From NCBI GenBank assembly GCA_002898995.1, contig BEIM01000232.1, positions 1 to 6,055 of the forward strand: a stretch of DNA of 6,055 bases, read 5' to 3'. The position numbers and the translations under genes are program-made. Shown here in pieces: positions 1 to 5,749 of this stretch. The DNA comes from a bacterium HR36. Its GTDB lineage: Bacteria > Planctomycetota > Planctomycetia > Gemmatales > HRBIN36. The notes under the pieces are model-generated. The model had not been told where the DNA came from. It was given only the letters and a program-made list of their open reading frames with translations, and searched no databases. The first letter of the stretch is position 1. Each line of letters opens with the position of its first letter.

Positions 1-248
1 TGGCCGACCATGACGGCTAAGCCAGCGGCCGGGCCACTCACTTGCAATGGACACCCCGACAGCGTCCCGACGACGATGCCGCCGATAATTGCCGTCAAAA
101 TGCCGACACCCGCGGCTTTTTCTTGCGGCACGCCGGAGGCAATGGCGATCCCCATCGAAAGCGGCACCGCGACTAGAAACACGACGACGGAGGCCAGCAG
201 ATCGCTGATCAGCCAGTGGCGTTGCGGTTTATCGCTGTACCTGGTCAT
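1..248 (-). CDS. SulP-family anion (probably bicarbonate) transporter, N-terminal part, runs off the left edge
   Basis: Only the first 82 codons are in the window; the gene continues beyond position 1. The protein opens with a short basic cytoplasmic segment (MTRYSDKPQRHW) and then a long hydrophobic helix at about residues 13-38. A second hydrophobic stretch follows at about 46-64, and SGPAAGL lies at 71-77. The order of a first helix with VAVPLSMGIAIASG, then GGIVVGTLSG, then the SGPAAG signature matches the start of the SulP (SLC26-like) transmembrane domain. SulP proteins are inner-membrane carriers of sulfate, bicarbonate, dicarboxylates or other anions. The carbonic anhydrase gene directly upstream on the same strand favours bicarbonate, which is an inference from context. 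The ATG at 246-248 is preceded by GGGAG (complement of 257-261) with an 8-nt spacer, which fixes the start. The C-terminal STAS domain, if present, lies outside the window. Confidence 0.9.
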   Translation of the reverse strand, partial: MTRYSDKPQRHWLISDLLASVVVFLVAVPLSMGIAIASGVPQEKAAGVGILTAIIGGIVVGTLSGCPLQVSGPAAGLAVMVG

Positions 249-316
249 ATCCAAGGCTCCCGTTAGTGAGGGTGGGGAATGGAAGATGGCAAAGTGGACG
301 AGGGCGCTGGCAGCGG

Positions 317-997
317 TTAGAGCGCGGAAAGGTCAAACGGCCATTCGGTGTGCACGGGTTCCAGAGCGGCTTGTTCGAGTGGCAGAAATCGGCCGGTAGA
401 ATGCTGGTACGCGTGAATCGCGCCCGTTTCAATGTGATAAACCCAGCCGTGCAGTGCCAGTTGACCGCGTGCAACTGCTGCTGCGACTGCGGGATGCGTG
501 AGGAGATTATCAAGTTGCACCAGGACATTCTGATAAACGGCCAGGCGAAATTGTTGCTCAGGCGGTACGTCTGCTGCCCGCACTTGCGCCAGGGCGGGGA
601 CACGAGCTGCGGCTTGGAGATACTGACATAAACAGGGTAGTTGTGCGCGCACGGCTTCCAGTTGCAGCAAGGCTCGCACAGCGCCGCACTGAGTATGCCC
701 CATAACGACAATATTCCGCACCTGGAGCCCTAAAACTGCAAACTCGATGGTTCCAGCCTCTGCGGTACTGCGGTCGCCATACGGCGGCACGATGTTGCCT
801 GCATTGCGCAACACAAATAGGTCCCCCGGCTCGCTTTGGAAAATAAGCGCCGGTTCGATGCGAGAATCAGAGCAGGTGATGAGCAAGACCTGCGGTTGCT
901 GGCCACGTGCCAGTTGGGCTAATAAGTCCTGATGCTGGGGGCAGTATTCGGTGCAATAGCGCTGGTATCCTTGGATCAGTTGCGCAAGCGTTTTCAT
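317..997 (-). CDS. Beta-class carbonic anhydrase
   Basis: This 226-aa cytoplasmic zinc enzyme should catalyse reversible hydration of CO2 to bicarbonate. The beta-class signatures are all visible. CSDSR at 42-46 supplies zinc ligand Cys42 and the Asp44/Arg46 dyad. RNAGN lies at 64-68. The HTQCG segment at 101-105 supplies zinc ligands His101 and Cys104. The length is normal for bacterial beta enzymes and no frameshift is seen. The ATG at 995-997 is preceded by a good Shine-Dalgarno sequence (AGGGAGAA on the minus strand, about 1002-1009). The stop lies 68 nt before the SulP transporter start on the same strand, so the two probably form one transcript. SulP proteins and beta carbonic anhydrases are known neighbours and even fusion partners (for example Mycobacterium tuberculosis Rv3273), which supports a bicarbonate supply role. 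I do not assign a gene symbol because can/cynT naming depends on subfamily. Confidence 0.96.
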   Translation of the reverse strand: MKTLAQLIQGYQRYCTEYCPQHQDLLAQLARGQQPQVLLITCSDSRIEPALIFQSEPGDLFVLRNAGNIVPPYGDRSTAEAGTIEFAVLGLQVRNIVVMGHTQCGAVRALLQLEAVRAQLPCLCQYLQAAARVPALAQVRAADVPPEQQFRLAVYQNVLVQLDNLLTHPAVAAAVARGQLALHGWVYHIETGAIHAYQHSTGRFLPLEQAALEPVHTEWPFDLSAL

Positions 998-1006
998 GAT
1001 TTTCTC

Positions 1007-1019
1007 CCTACAAAGTAGG
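1007..1019 (-). promoter_or_regulatory. Small hairpin overlapping the carbonic anhydrase ribosome binding site
   Basis: On the minus strand the leader reads CCTAC-TTT-GTAGG, a 5-bp stem with a 3-nt loop. Its 3' arm shares bases with the GGGAG Shine-Dalgarno motif (complement of 1004-1008). The start codon lies at 995-997. Such a stem could partly mask the ribosome binding site, but it is short enough to arise by chance and may have no function. Confidence 0.2.
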
Positions 1020-1088
1020 CGCAGCGGAAGAGCAGCATGGCGTCGAGAGCGCTAGGTTTTTGGGAGAACGAAACCACAAGCCAACGGT

Positions 1089-1502
1089 TTAGCAACGCAG
1101 CGGACGTACCCAAACGGCAGGGGAAGTCGTGTTGGTGGTGTGGGACGCCATTGCATGAGAACTGGGGGTCTGCGAAACGGACTTGGCGTCGTGTCCGCAA
1201 GGCAGGCGCCGGCCGCGGTCGGCCACCTCGCGCGCATGAGCTAAACGGCCGGCTATGCAACACCAGTGCCCGTGTTCGACCGAAGTGGGGTCGGCACGTT
1301 GAGGAAGATCAGGCGCCTCCGATTCCGCTTCCCGGGGATAGGCGATCATGGCCCAGCGCTTCCCACCAGGCGAACCCGCAGGCAACACTAACAGTAAAGC
1401 CAGTAACCAAACGAGGCACGCAGCCCAAGGGCGCCTTTGGCCAAATTGAGCCAAGGAGTCTTGCCAGCACCTTGTACCAGCGGCGAGCCTTTTCACTGCC
1501 AC
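1089..1502 (-). CDS. Doubtful hypothetical protein with one hydrophobic segment
   Basis: I do not recognise this 137-aa translation. It starts with GTG at 1500-1502. An N-terminal basic stretch is followed by one strongly hydrophobic segment at about residues 26-42 (WAACLVWLLALLLVLPAG), which could be a signal peptide or membrane anchor. Next come an acidic Pro-rich stretch (YPREAESEAPDLPQ) and a His/Cys-containing tail ending in low-complexity Ser/Thr/His. In its favour: it lies on the same strand as the carbonic anhydrase, ends about 90 bp upstream of it, and has GC-leaning third positions. Against it: a GTG start with only a weak GGA upstream, no recognisable domain, an atypical C-terminal composition and competing ORFs in other frames. 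It may be a fast-evolving small exported protein or plain intergenic DNA. Confidence 0.22.
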   Translation of the reverse strand: MAVKRLAAGTRCWQDSLAQFGQRRPWAACLVWLLALLLVLPAGSPGGKRWAMIAYPREAESEAPDLPQRADPTSVEHGHWCCIAGRLAHAREVADRGRRLPCGHDAKSVSQTPSSHAMASHTTNTTSPAVWVRPLRC

Positions 1503-1721
1503 CGAGTTCCGGACTCACACACAGATATTGACCACCGTGTCGCGTGATTAATACGGGGCATCGGCACAGGTGTCAAGGGGGTACTTTGAAAATCAGACAA
1601 GTGCGTCGAGTTGACCTGAACAATGAATTGGAAAAAACAGCGCAGGCCTCGACACCGATCCAAGTAACATGGGTTACGGGCAAGGCGGAAGAACAAGCAC
1701 TTTCCCGCGGCCATCACGCAA

Positions 1722-1735
1722 GGATTGGTCAATCC
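1722..1735. promoter_or_regulatory. Inverted repeat, possible operator upstream of the hydrolase-trpF unit
   Basis: GGATTG-GT-CAATCC is a 6-bp perfect inverted repeat with a 2-nt spacer, centred about 70 bp before the hydrolase start codon. TAGTAT at 1737-1742, immediately downstream, could be a weak -10 element, but no matching -35 is evident. The position would suit a repressor or activator dimer. That is inference from symmetry and location only. Confidence 0.28.
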
Positions 1736-1796
1736 CTAGTATGTTGGTAGGTGAGCGTGGTGAAACCGATGCGCATCTTACAAGGGAGGGACGCGG

Positions 1797-3881
1797 ATGG
1801 CCAAGCGCTGTGCGGTAATGGTAGGCTGGCTGGTGCTAGCGGGTTGCCCACCCCTGGTGCGGGCCGAGTTGATCGAGTTGGTTCTTCAGCAGCGCGAACC
1901 GTTCGCCCAGGGTCAATCCTTTGGGGACACCGGCCCTTATGTCAAGCTCACCGGAGTAGCACGTTTCGCCCTGGATCCCAATCACCTCGCCAACCAGCCG
2001 ATTGTTGATTTGTCCCTGGCACCGCGAAATGCGCAGGGGAAGGTAGAATTTGCCGCGGATGTTTGCATTCTGGCCCCCGCCGACTTGCGGAAGGGGAATG
2101 GTACAATTCTTTACGATGTGAACAACCGTGGCAACAAGCTGGCCTTGCGATTTTTCAACGATGCCCGCGGCACCAATGACCCTGCCACGGCCACAGATGC
2201 GGGCAACGGTTTTCTCATGCGACGCGGTTACACCATCGTCTGGAGCGGTTGGATTGGCGAGTTGTTGCCTGGGGAGAATCGGCTACTGCTTGCTCCGCCG
2301 CCGGTTTTGGAAAATGGCCGTCCCGTTCGCGGGGTGGCACGGTTTGAAATGAGCACGGACGCCCCTGCGGAGTGGCTGCCGTTATCTCGCCGGCCGGGAC
2401 ATGGCAGTTATCGCCCGACGCCGGAGGGTCTCCAGAAAGCGCTATTGACCTGGCGCATGCGTGAAAGTGATCCCCGAGTAATCATTCCCCGCGACCAATG
2501 GCGCGTGGAAATCCGCACGCCGAAGCCCCCTGAACGGGGAGTGCCAGGAACGTTGGCGGAAGTGCGCTTGTATGTAGCGGGTGGCTTTCGGCCGGGGTAC
2601 CTGTATGAGCTGGTAACGGAAGTCGAGGGTGCCTTCGTGCAGGGTGTTGGTTTTGCGGGGGTACGCGACCTCGTTTCGTTCTTGCGATACGACAAAAGCG
2701 AACACAATCCGTTGGCCGTGCAGGGCCAGCCCGCCATCTCCCGGGCGTATGCTTTCGGCGTTTCGCAAAGCGGGCGGTTTCTGCGGCATTTTTTGTACCT
2801 GGGATTCAATGCCGATGAACAGGGCCGCCGAGTGTTTGACGCGGTTTGGCCACATGTCGCTGGCGGAGGGCTGGGATTTTTCAATCACCGTTTCGCGCAA
2901 CCCACGCGCCATAATGGTCAGCACGAAGACCATGCTTATCCCGCTGACATGTTTCCGTTCACCTACGGCGACAGTTACGACCCGTTCCAGCAACGCGAAG
3001 ACGGAATTCTGCGGCGTCTGACCCGCACCCATCCCGACTGTGTCCCAAAAATTTTCCACACGCAAACGGCGGCGGAGTATTGGCACCGCTCGGGTTCACT
3101 TGTCCACACCGATCCCTTGGGTCGCAGCGATGCCCAGATTCCCGAAAACGTGCGGATTTATGCTTTCGCCGGGACTCAGCATGGCCCTGGCCCTGGCACC
3201 TTGCCCGCACCAGGGAAACCAGCCCCAACGGCGACCGATTTGCCTCCCAATCCCGCGGATTACCGTCCGCTATTGCGTGCCTTGCTCGATGCCCTGGATG
3301 ATTGGGTCAAGCAAGGCAAGGAACCCCCAGCGAGTGTCTATCCGACGATCGCATCGGGGACGCTTGTCCTGCCCGACCGGCAGCACACGGGTTTCCCTGC
3401 CCTGCCGGGTGTGCGTTACCCGGAGGTGATTCAGCGACCGCAGGTGTTCGACTATGGCCCTGAATTCGCGCCGCGGGGCATTATCACTCAGGAACCTCCG
3501 AAAGCGGTCGCGAGTTACACTGTGCTTGTCGCCAAGTGTGATGAGGATGGCAACGAGCTGGGCATGCTGCGGTTGCCCGACATTGCTGTGCCCCTGGCCA
3601 CTTACACTGGTTGGAACCTGCGGCATCGCAGTGTCGGAGCAGAAGGGATGCTCGCGAATCTGCTGGGGGCTTGTATCCCATTTCCGAGAACTGCCGAGGA
3701 GCGGCAAAAACGCGGCGATCCCCGCCAGGCCATCAAGGAACGCTACCGCGATTTTGCCGACTACTGCCAACGCTACCGCCAAGCCTGCGACGAACTGGTG
3801 CGTCAACGCTTACTTCTGCCTGAAGACCGTGAACGCTTGATCCGCCAACTGGCCGAACGCCAAATCTGGTTCGCGCCATGA
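1797..3881 (+). CDS. Exported alpha/beta hydrolase domain protein (Abhydrolase_10-like)
   Basis: The 694-aa protein has an N-terminal export signal: basic MAKR, then a hydrophobic core. It contains both a lipobox-like LAGC at 14-17 and a possible signal peptidase I site after VRA at 21-23, so it is either a lipoprotein or a secreted protein. The mature region matches what I know of the Abhydrolase_10 (alpha/beta hydrolase domain) family, including GPYVKLTG, ILYDVNNRGN, RRGYTIVWSGW and the nucleophile elbow GVSQSG at 321-326. The predicted nucleophile is Ser323. The GTQHGP segment places the likely catalytic His at 462, and Glu427 in AEYWHR is a candidate acid. The G-x-S-x-x-G form resembles glucuronoyl-esterase-type elbows more than the plain GxSxG. 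The family probably cleaves esters, but the substrate is unknown. The start is supported by AAGGGAGG at 1782-1789, 7 nt before the ATG. The stop overlaps the trpF start. The last 60 residues are charged and helical. Confidence 0.9.
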   Translation: MAKRCAVMVGWLVLAGCPPLVRAELIELVLQQREPFAQGQSFGDTGPYVKLTGVARFALDPNHLANQPIVDLSLAPRNAQGKVEFAADVCILAPADLRKGNGTILYDVNNRGNKLALRFFNDARGTNDPATATDAGNGFLMRRGYTIVWSGWIGELLPGENRLLLAPPPVLENGRPVRGVARFEMSTDAPAEWLPLSRRPGHGSYRPTPEGLQKALLTWRMRESDPRVIIPRDQWRVEIRTPKPPERGVPGTLAEVRLYVAGGFRPGYLYELVTEVEGAFVQGVGFAGVRDLVSFLRYDKSEHNPLAVQGQPAISRAYAFGVSQSGRFLRHFLYLGFNADEQGRRVFDAVWPHVAGGGLGFFNHRFAQPTRHNGQHEDHAYPADMFPFTYGDSYDPFQQREDGILRRLTRTHPDCVPKIFHTQTAAEYWHRSGSLVHTDPLGRSDAQIPENVRIYAFAGTQHGPGPGTLPAPGKPAPTATDLPPNPADYRPLLRALLDALDDWVKQGKEPPASVYPTIASGTLVLPDRQHTGFPALPGVRYPEVIQRPQVFDYGPEFAPRGIITQEPPKAVASYTVLVAKCDEDGNELGMLRLPDIAVPLATYTGWNLRHRSVGAEGMLANLLGACIPFPRTAEERQKRGDPRQAIKERYRDFADYCQRYRQACDELVRQRLLLPEDRERLIRQLAERQIWFAP

Positions 3882-4552
3882 CTCAGGCTTCCCCCCGCGT
3901 CCGTGTGAAGATTTGTGGCGTCCGTACCGCCGAAGAAGCGAACCAGGCCGCACTGGCTGGGGCAGATGCCGTTGGCGTCAATTTCTACCCGCCATCGCCG
4001 CGGTATGTGCCGCCTGAAACAGCAGGGGCCATTTTAGGCGCCTTGCCTCCGTTTGTGGAACCGGTGGCGGTAGTGGTTCGGCCAGCGTGGGAATTATTGG
4101 AATACCTCACGCGACAGCTAGGTTTTCGTACGGTGCAACTCCATGACGGCGAGCCTCTGCCCGACCCGCCGGGCGTGCGTTACATCCTGGCCACGGGCAT
4201 TGCTGATGCAACGGACTTACAACGAGCTGAAGCGCAACTGGAAGCCTGGCTACGCCGGGGTGTCGAGGTAGCGGGGGTCTTGTTCGATGCGAGGGTGCCA
4301 GGGCAGTTGGGCGGCACAGGAAAATCGCTGCCTTGGTGGGTGGTAACGCAGTTTTCGCGGCGGCGCCCGCTGATCCTGGCCGGGGGACTGACTCCCGACA
4401 ACGTGGCGCAAGCGATCCATGTCGTCCGGCCTTGGGCGGTAGATGTCGCCAGTGGTGTGGAAAGCATTCCCGGAGTGAAGGACCCAGAAAAAATGCGGCA
4501 ATTCGTCCAAGCAGTTCGCCAGGCTTCAAGTACGCTCGAGCGCTTGCAGTAG
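3878..4552 (+). CDS. trpF: Phosphoribosylanthranilate isomerase
   Basis: TrpF catalyses the Amadori rearrangement of N-(5-phosphoribosyl)anthranilate to CdRP, the third step of tryptophan biosynthesis from chorismate, in the cytoplasm. The 224-aa TIM-barrel sequence shows the family order. VKICG at 10-14 carries catalytic base Cys13 (Cys7 in Thermotoga maritima). SPR at 40-42 carries Arg42, and VQLH at 86-89 carries His89. LFDA at 135-138 carries catalytic acid Asp137. The phosphate-binding segments GGTGK (145-149), LAGGLTP (167-173) and DVASGVES (189-196) follow. Length is normal. The ATG overlaps the upstream hydrolase stop as ATGA and no independent ribosome binding site is obvious, so translation is probably coupled. 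No other trp gene is in the window. The usual HGDE after the QL reads HDGE here. The 3' end overlaps the opposing gene by 27 bp. Confidence 0.96.
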   Translation: MTQASPRVRVKICGVRTAEEANQAALAGADAVGVNFYPPSPRYVPPETAGAILGALPPFVEPVAVVVRPAWELLEYLTRQLGFRTVQLHDGEPLPDPPGVRYILATGIADATDLQRAEAQLEAWLRRGVEVAGVLFDARVPGQLGGTGKSLPWWVVTQFSRRRPLILAGGLTPDNVAQAIHVVRPWAVDVASGVESIPGVKDPEKMRQFVQAVRQASSTLERLQ

Positions 4553-5584
4553 CGTGCAATAGTGCTTCAGCCGCCGCAAGTTTTCACTGGGCACTTCCTG
4601 CCGCTGCCACCGGTTTTGCAACTGCCGTAACAAACGGCTTGCGAGGGAAAGTTCGGAGGGCCAACGCTCTTGTCGTTGCCTTTTGCCCAAGTACCAGTGC
4701 AACGTGTCGGGCCAGCGAAACATTACCTCGCCTCGCTTCCCCAGAATTCGCACTAGCAACCTGGTCGGCCAGGACAACGGAGATATTCCAGTGCGAGAGG
4801 CCCGAGCTGCAACCTGGCCATCTAGCAACTCCATCGTTTCGAGAACAGCCCAAACGTTTTCTGGAAAACGGGCGACGAGTGAGCGGTATTGTGCCTCGCC
4901 ATTCTGCAAACTGCTCAGGTGATGCACCTCCTGGGCCAACTCGTTCTGCAGTTCGCTCAGCCACGCAAGACCGCCACACCAGAAGCGCCAAATCGGGTTC
5001 AGGCTATCTGTGGCAACGAGGGGGATTTGCTCGGAGGTGTATCCCAGATACTGCACCTGCAGCCAACGCAGCGAACCTAGGCGTTTGCGGGCTTGTCGGC
5101 ATAATTGGCGGGCGGCTCGCACTTCCCACTCCGGCCAGAGGAAATAAACCGGTTCGTTCTGGCTCACAATTTGCTCAAGCAGCCCCGGCGCTTTGGCTAG
5201 CTCTACCGTTGGGGGCACTAGACTCCACCACGTGTTCTTTTGGCTCGGGACAGCGGTTGCCGGAGGGGCCTCGGGAGGTGTGCCCCCGGCTTGTCCCGCG
5301 TCGAGGCCAGCACTTCTTGGCGACAAAGCCAACTCCAGCGGCCATAACCCGAACCATTGCGCATCGCAATACAGGACGACATCTATGCCCGGCCAGGAAA
5401 GCAGTTGCCAAACGCTCTCTGCGAGATGACAATGCAGCCGCGCAGATTCCCGGCTGGCTTGCTGATGCACTTGGTCGAAAACCACCTCCACCCGGCAACT
5501 TCGGCTGCGGCGTAATGCGCGTCGCCACACTCGCCAATTCGATCCCAGTCCGAGTACACCCAGCCGCAGGGTTTCTCCGCTCAT
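4526..5584 (-). CDS. Divergent Gfo/Idh/MocA-like protein, probably without classical dehydrogenase activity
   Basis: The 352-aa protein starts like a Gfo/Idh/MocA oxidoreductase. LRLGVLGLG at 6-14 forms the first beta strand and glycine turn, an acidic residue (Asp37) ends the second strand, and GIDVVLYC at 66-73 resembles the strand before the usual substrate loop. The match is degenerate. The third glycine of GxGxxG is Trp17, no EKP motif follows, and a Gly/Pro/Ala-rich insert occupies about 90-115. VYFLWPEWEVRAARQLCRQA (146-165) may align with the strand-helix that normally carries EKP. The C-terminal half is Trp/Arg/Leu-rich and unrecognised. I chose the ATG at 5582-5584 because the Rossmann strand begins right after it. 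An in-frame extension to 5734 would add an unrelated Arg-rich stretch. The start has only a weak GGTAGG directly upstream. The gene is convergent with trpF and divergent from the cytochrome gene. Confidence 0.75.
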   Translation of the reverse strand: MSGETLRLGVLGLGSNWRVWRRALRRSRSCRVEVVFDQVHQQASRESARLHCHLAESVWQLLSWPGIDVVLYCDAQWFGLWPLELALSPRSAGLDAGQAGGTPPEAPPATAVPSQKNTWWSLVPPTVELAKAPGLLEQIVSQNEPVYFLWPEWEVRAARQLCRQARKRLGSLRWLQVQYLGYTSEQIPLVATDSLNPIWRFWCGGLAWLSELQNELAQEVHHLSSLQNGEAQYRSLVARFPENVWAVLETMELLDGQVAARASRTGISPLSWPTRLLVRILGKRGEVMFRWPDTLHWYLGKRQRQERWPSELSLASRLLRQLQNRWQRQEVPSENLRRLKHYCTLLQALERT

Positions 5585-5749
5585 CCTACCGACCCACGGA
5601 TGTTCGTTGATGATTCTCGAGTTGCGCGGCCCTCTCCGCCTCGCCGCATCTATATAAAATAGCTCGACCCGCCTGATTGATTGTACCATGGTGGCAATCG
5701 CGGTACGCTTTGCCACCATCCCTTTGTGCTGCAATGAACAGGAAGCCCT
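5585..5749. promoter_or_regulatory. Divergent promoter region between the Gfo/Idh-like gene and the cytochrome gene
   Basis: The 165-bp spacer lies between two divergent starts and must carry elements for at least the cytochrome gene. An AT-rich tract at 5649-5662 (TCTATATAAAATAG) stands out against GC-rich surroundings and could serve as a -10 region on either strand. I could not pair it with a convincing -35 at 16-18 bp. The stem-loop at 5688-5719 lies between this tract and the cytochrome start. Confidence 0.4.
5688..5719. repeat. Near-perfect inverted repeat / stem-loop upstream of the cytochrome gene
   Basis: ATGGTGGCAA (5688-5697) and TTGCCACCAT (5710-5719) are perfect 10-bp inverted complements. 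Inside the 12-nt interval GCG (5700-5702) and CGC (5706-5708) can add three more pairs around a GTA loop, leaving a small 2x1 internal bulge. It ends 30 nt before the start codon at 5750. No T-run follows on either strand, so a rho-independent terminator is unlikely. A dimeric regulator site or a 5'-leader RNA hairpin fits better, by inference. Confidence 0.55.

Larger units (their letters stand above)
998..1796. other. Long intergenic region without a confident gene
   Basis: About 800 bp separate the divergently oriented carbonic anhydrase (minus) and hydrolase (plus). It must hold the promoters of both units. Short ORFs occur on both strands, but most give Arg/Pro/Ser/Cys-rich translations typical of noncoding GC-rich DNA and lack ribosome binding sites. 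The only ORF I would not dismiss is the minus-strand one at 1089-1502, listed separately. A 14-bp inverted repeat lies at 1722-1735. I see no tRNA fold, rho-independent terminator, direct-repeat array or transposon end. No convincing -35/-10 pair stands out. Confidence 0.6.

Noticed and set aside
10..399. A 129-codon plus-strand frame at the left edge
   Set aside because: It is antisense to the SulP start and the end of the carbonic anhydrase, both of which have clear family motifs.
1037..1531. A 164-codon plus-strand open frame in the long spacer
   Set aside because: No ribosome binding site, Arg/Pro/Trp-rich composition, no domain, and it overlaps the slightly more plausible minus-strand frame.
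1544..1750. A 68-codon plus-strand frame just upstream of the hydrolase
   Set aside because: GTG start without a Shine-Dalgarno sequence, no recognisable feature, short enough to be chance. It is close to the hydrolase and could be a leader ORF, but nothing supports that.
998..1796. A hidden tRNA, CRISPR array or mobile-element remnant in the long spacer
   Set aside because: I looked for cloverleaf arms, regularly spaced repeats, and terminal inverted repeats with target duplications, and found none.
2442..3086. A 214-codon minus-strand frame inside the hydrolase gene
   Set aside because: It is antisense to well-conserved hydrolase coding sequence including the nucleophile elbow, and its translation has no recognisable domain.
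4333..5610. A 425-codon plus-strand open frame
   Set aside because: It overlaps trpF in another frame and lies antisense to the Gfo/Idh-like gene. Its translation is Arg/Pro/Ala/Ser-rich with no domain, typical of a shadow frame in GC-rich DNA.
5688..5719. Reading the stem-loop as a rho-independent terminator
   Set aside because: No T-run follows on either strand and both adjacent genes start, rather than end, near it.
5585..5734. Upstream extension of the Gfo/Idh-like protein by 50 residues
   Set aside because: The added stretch is Arg-rich, unlike the family N-terminus, and covers the stem-loop and AT-rich tract expected of noncoding spacer. The Rossmann strand begins just after the ATG at 5582-5584.
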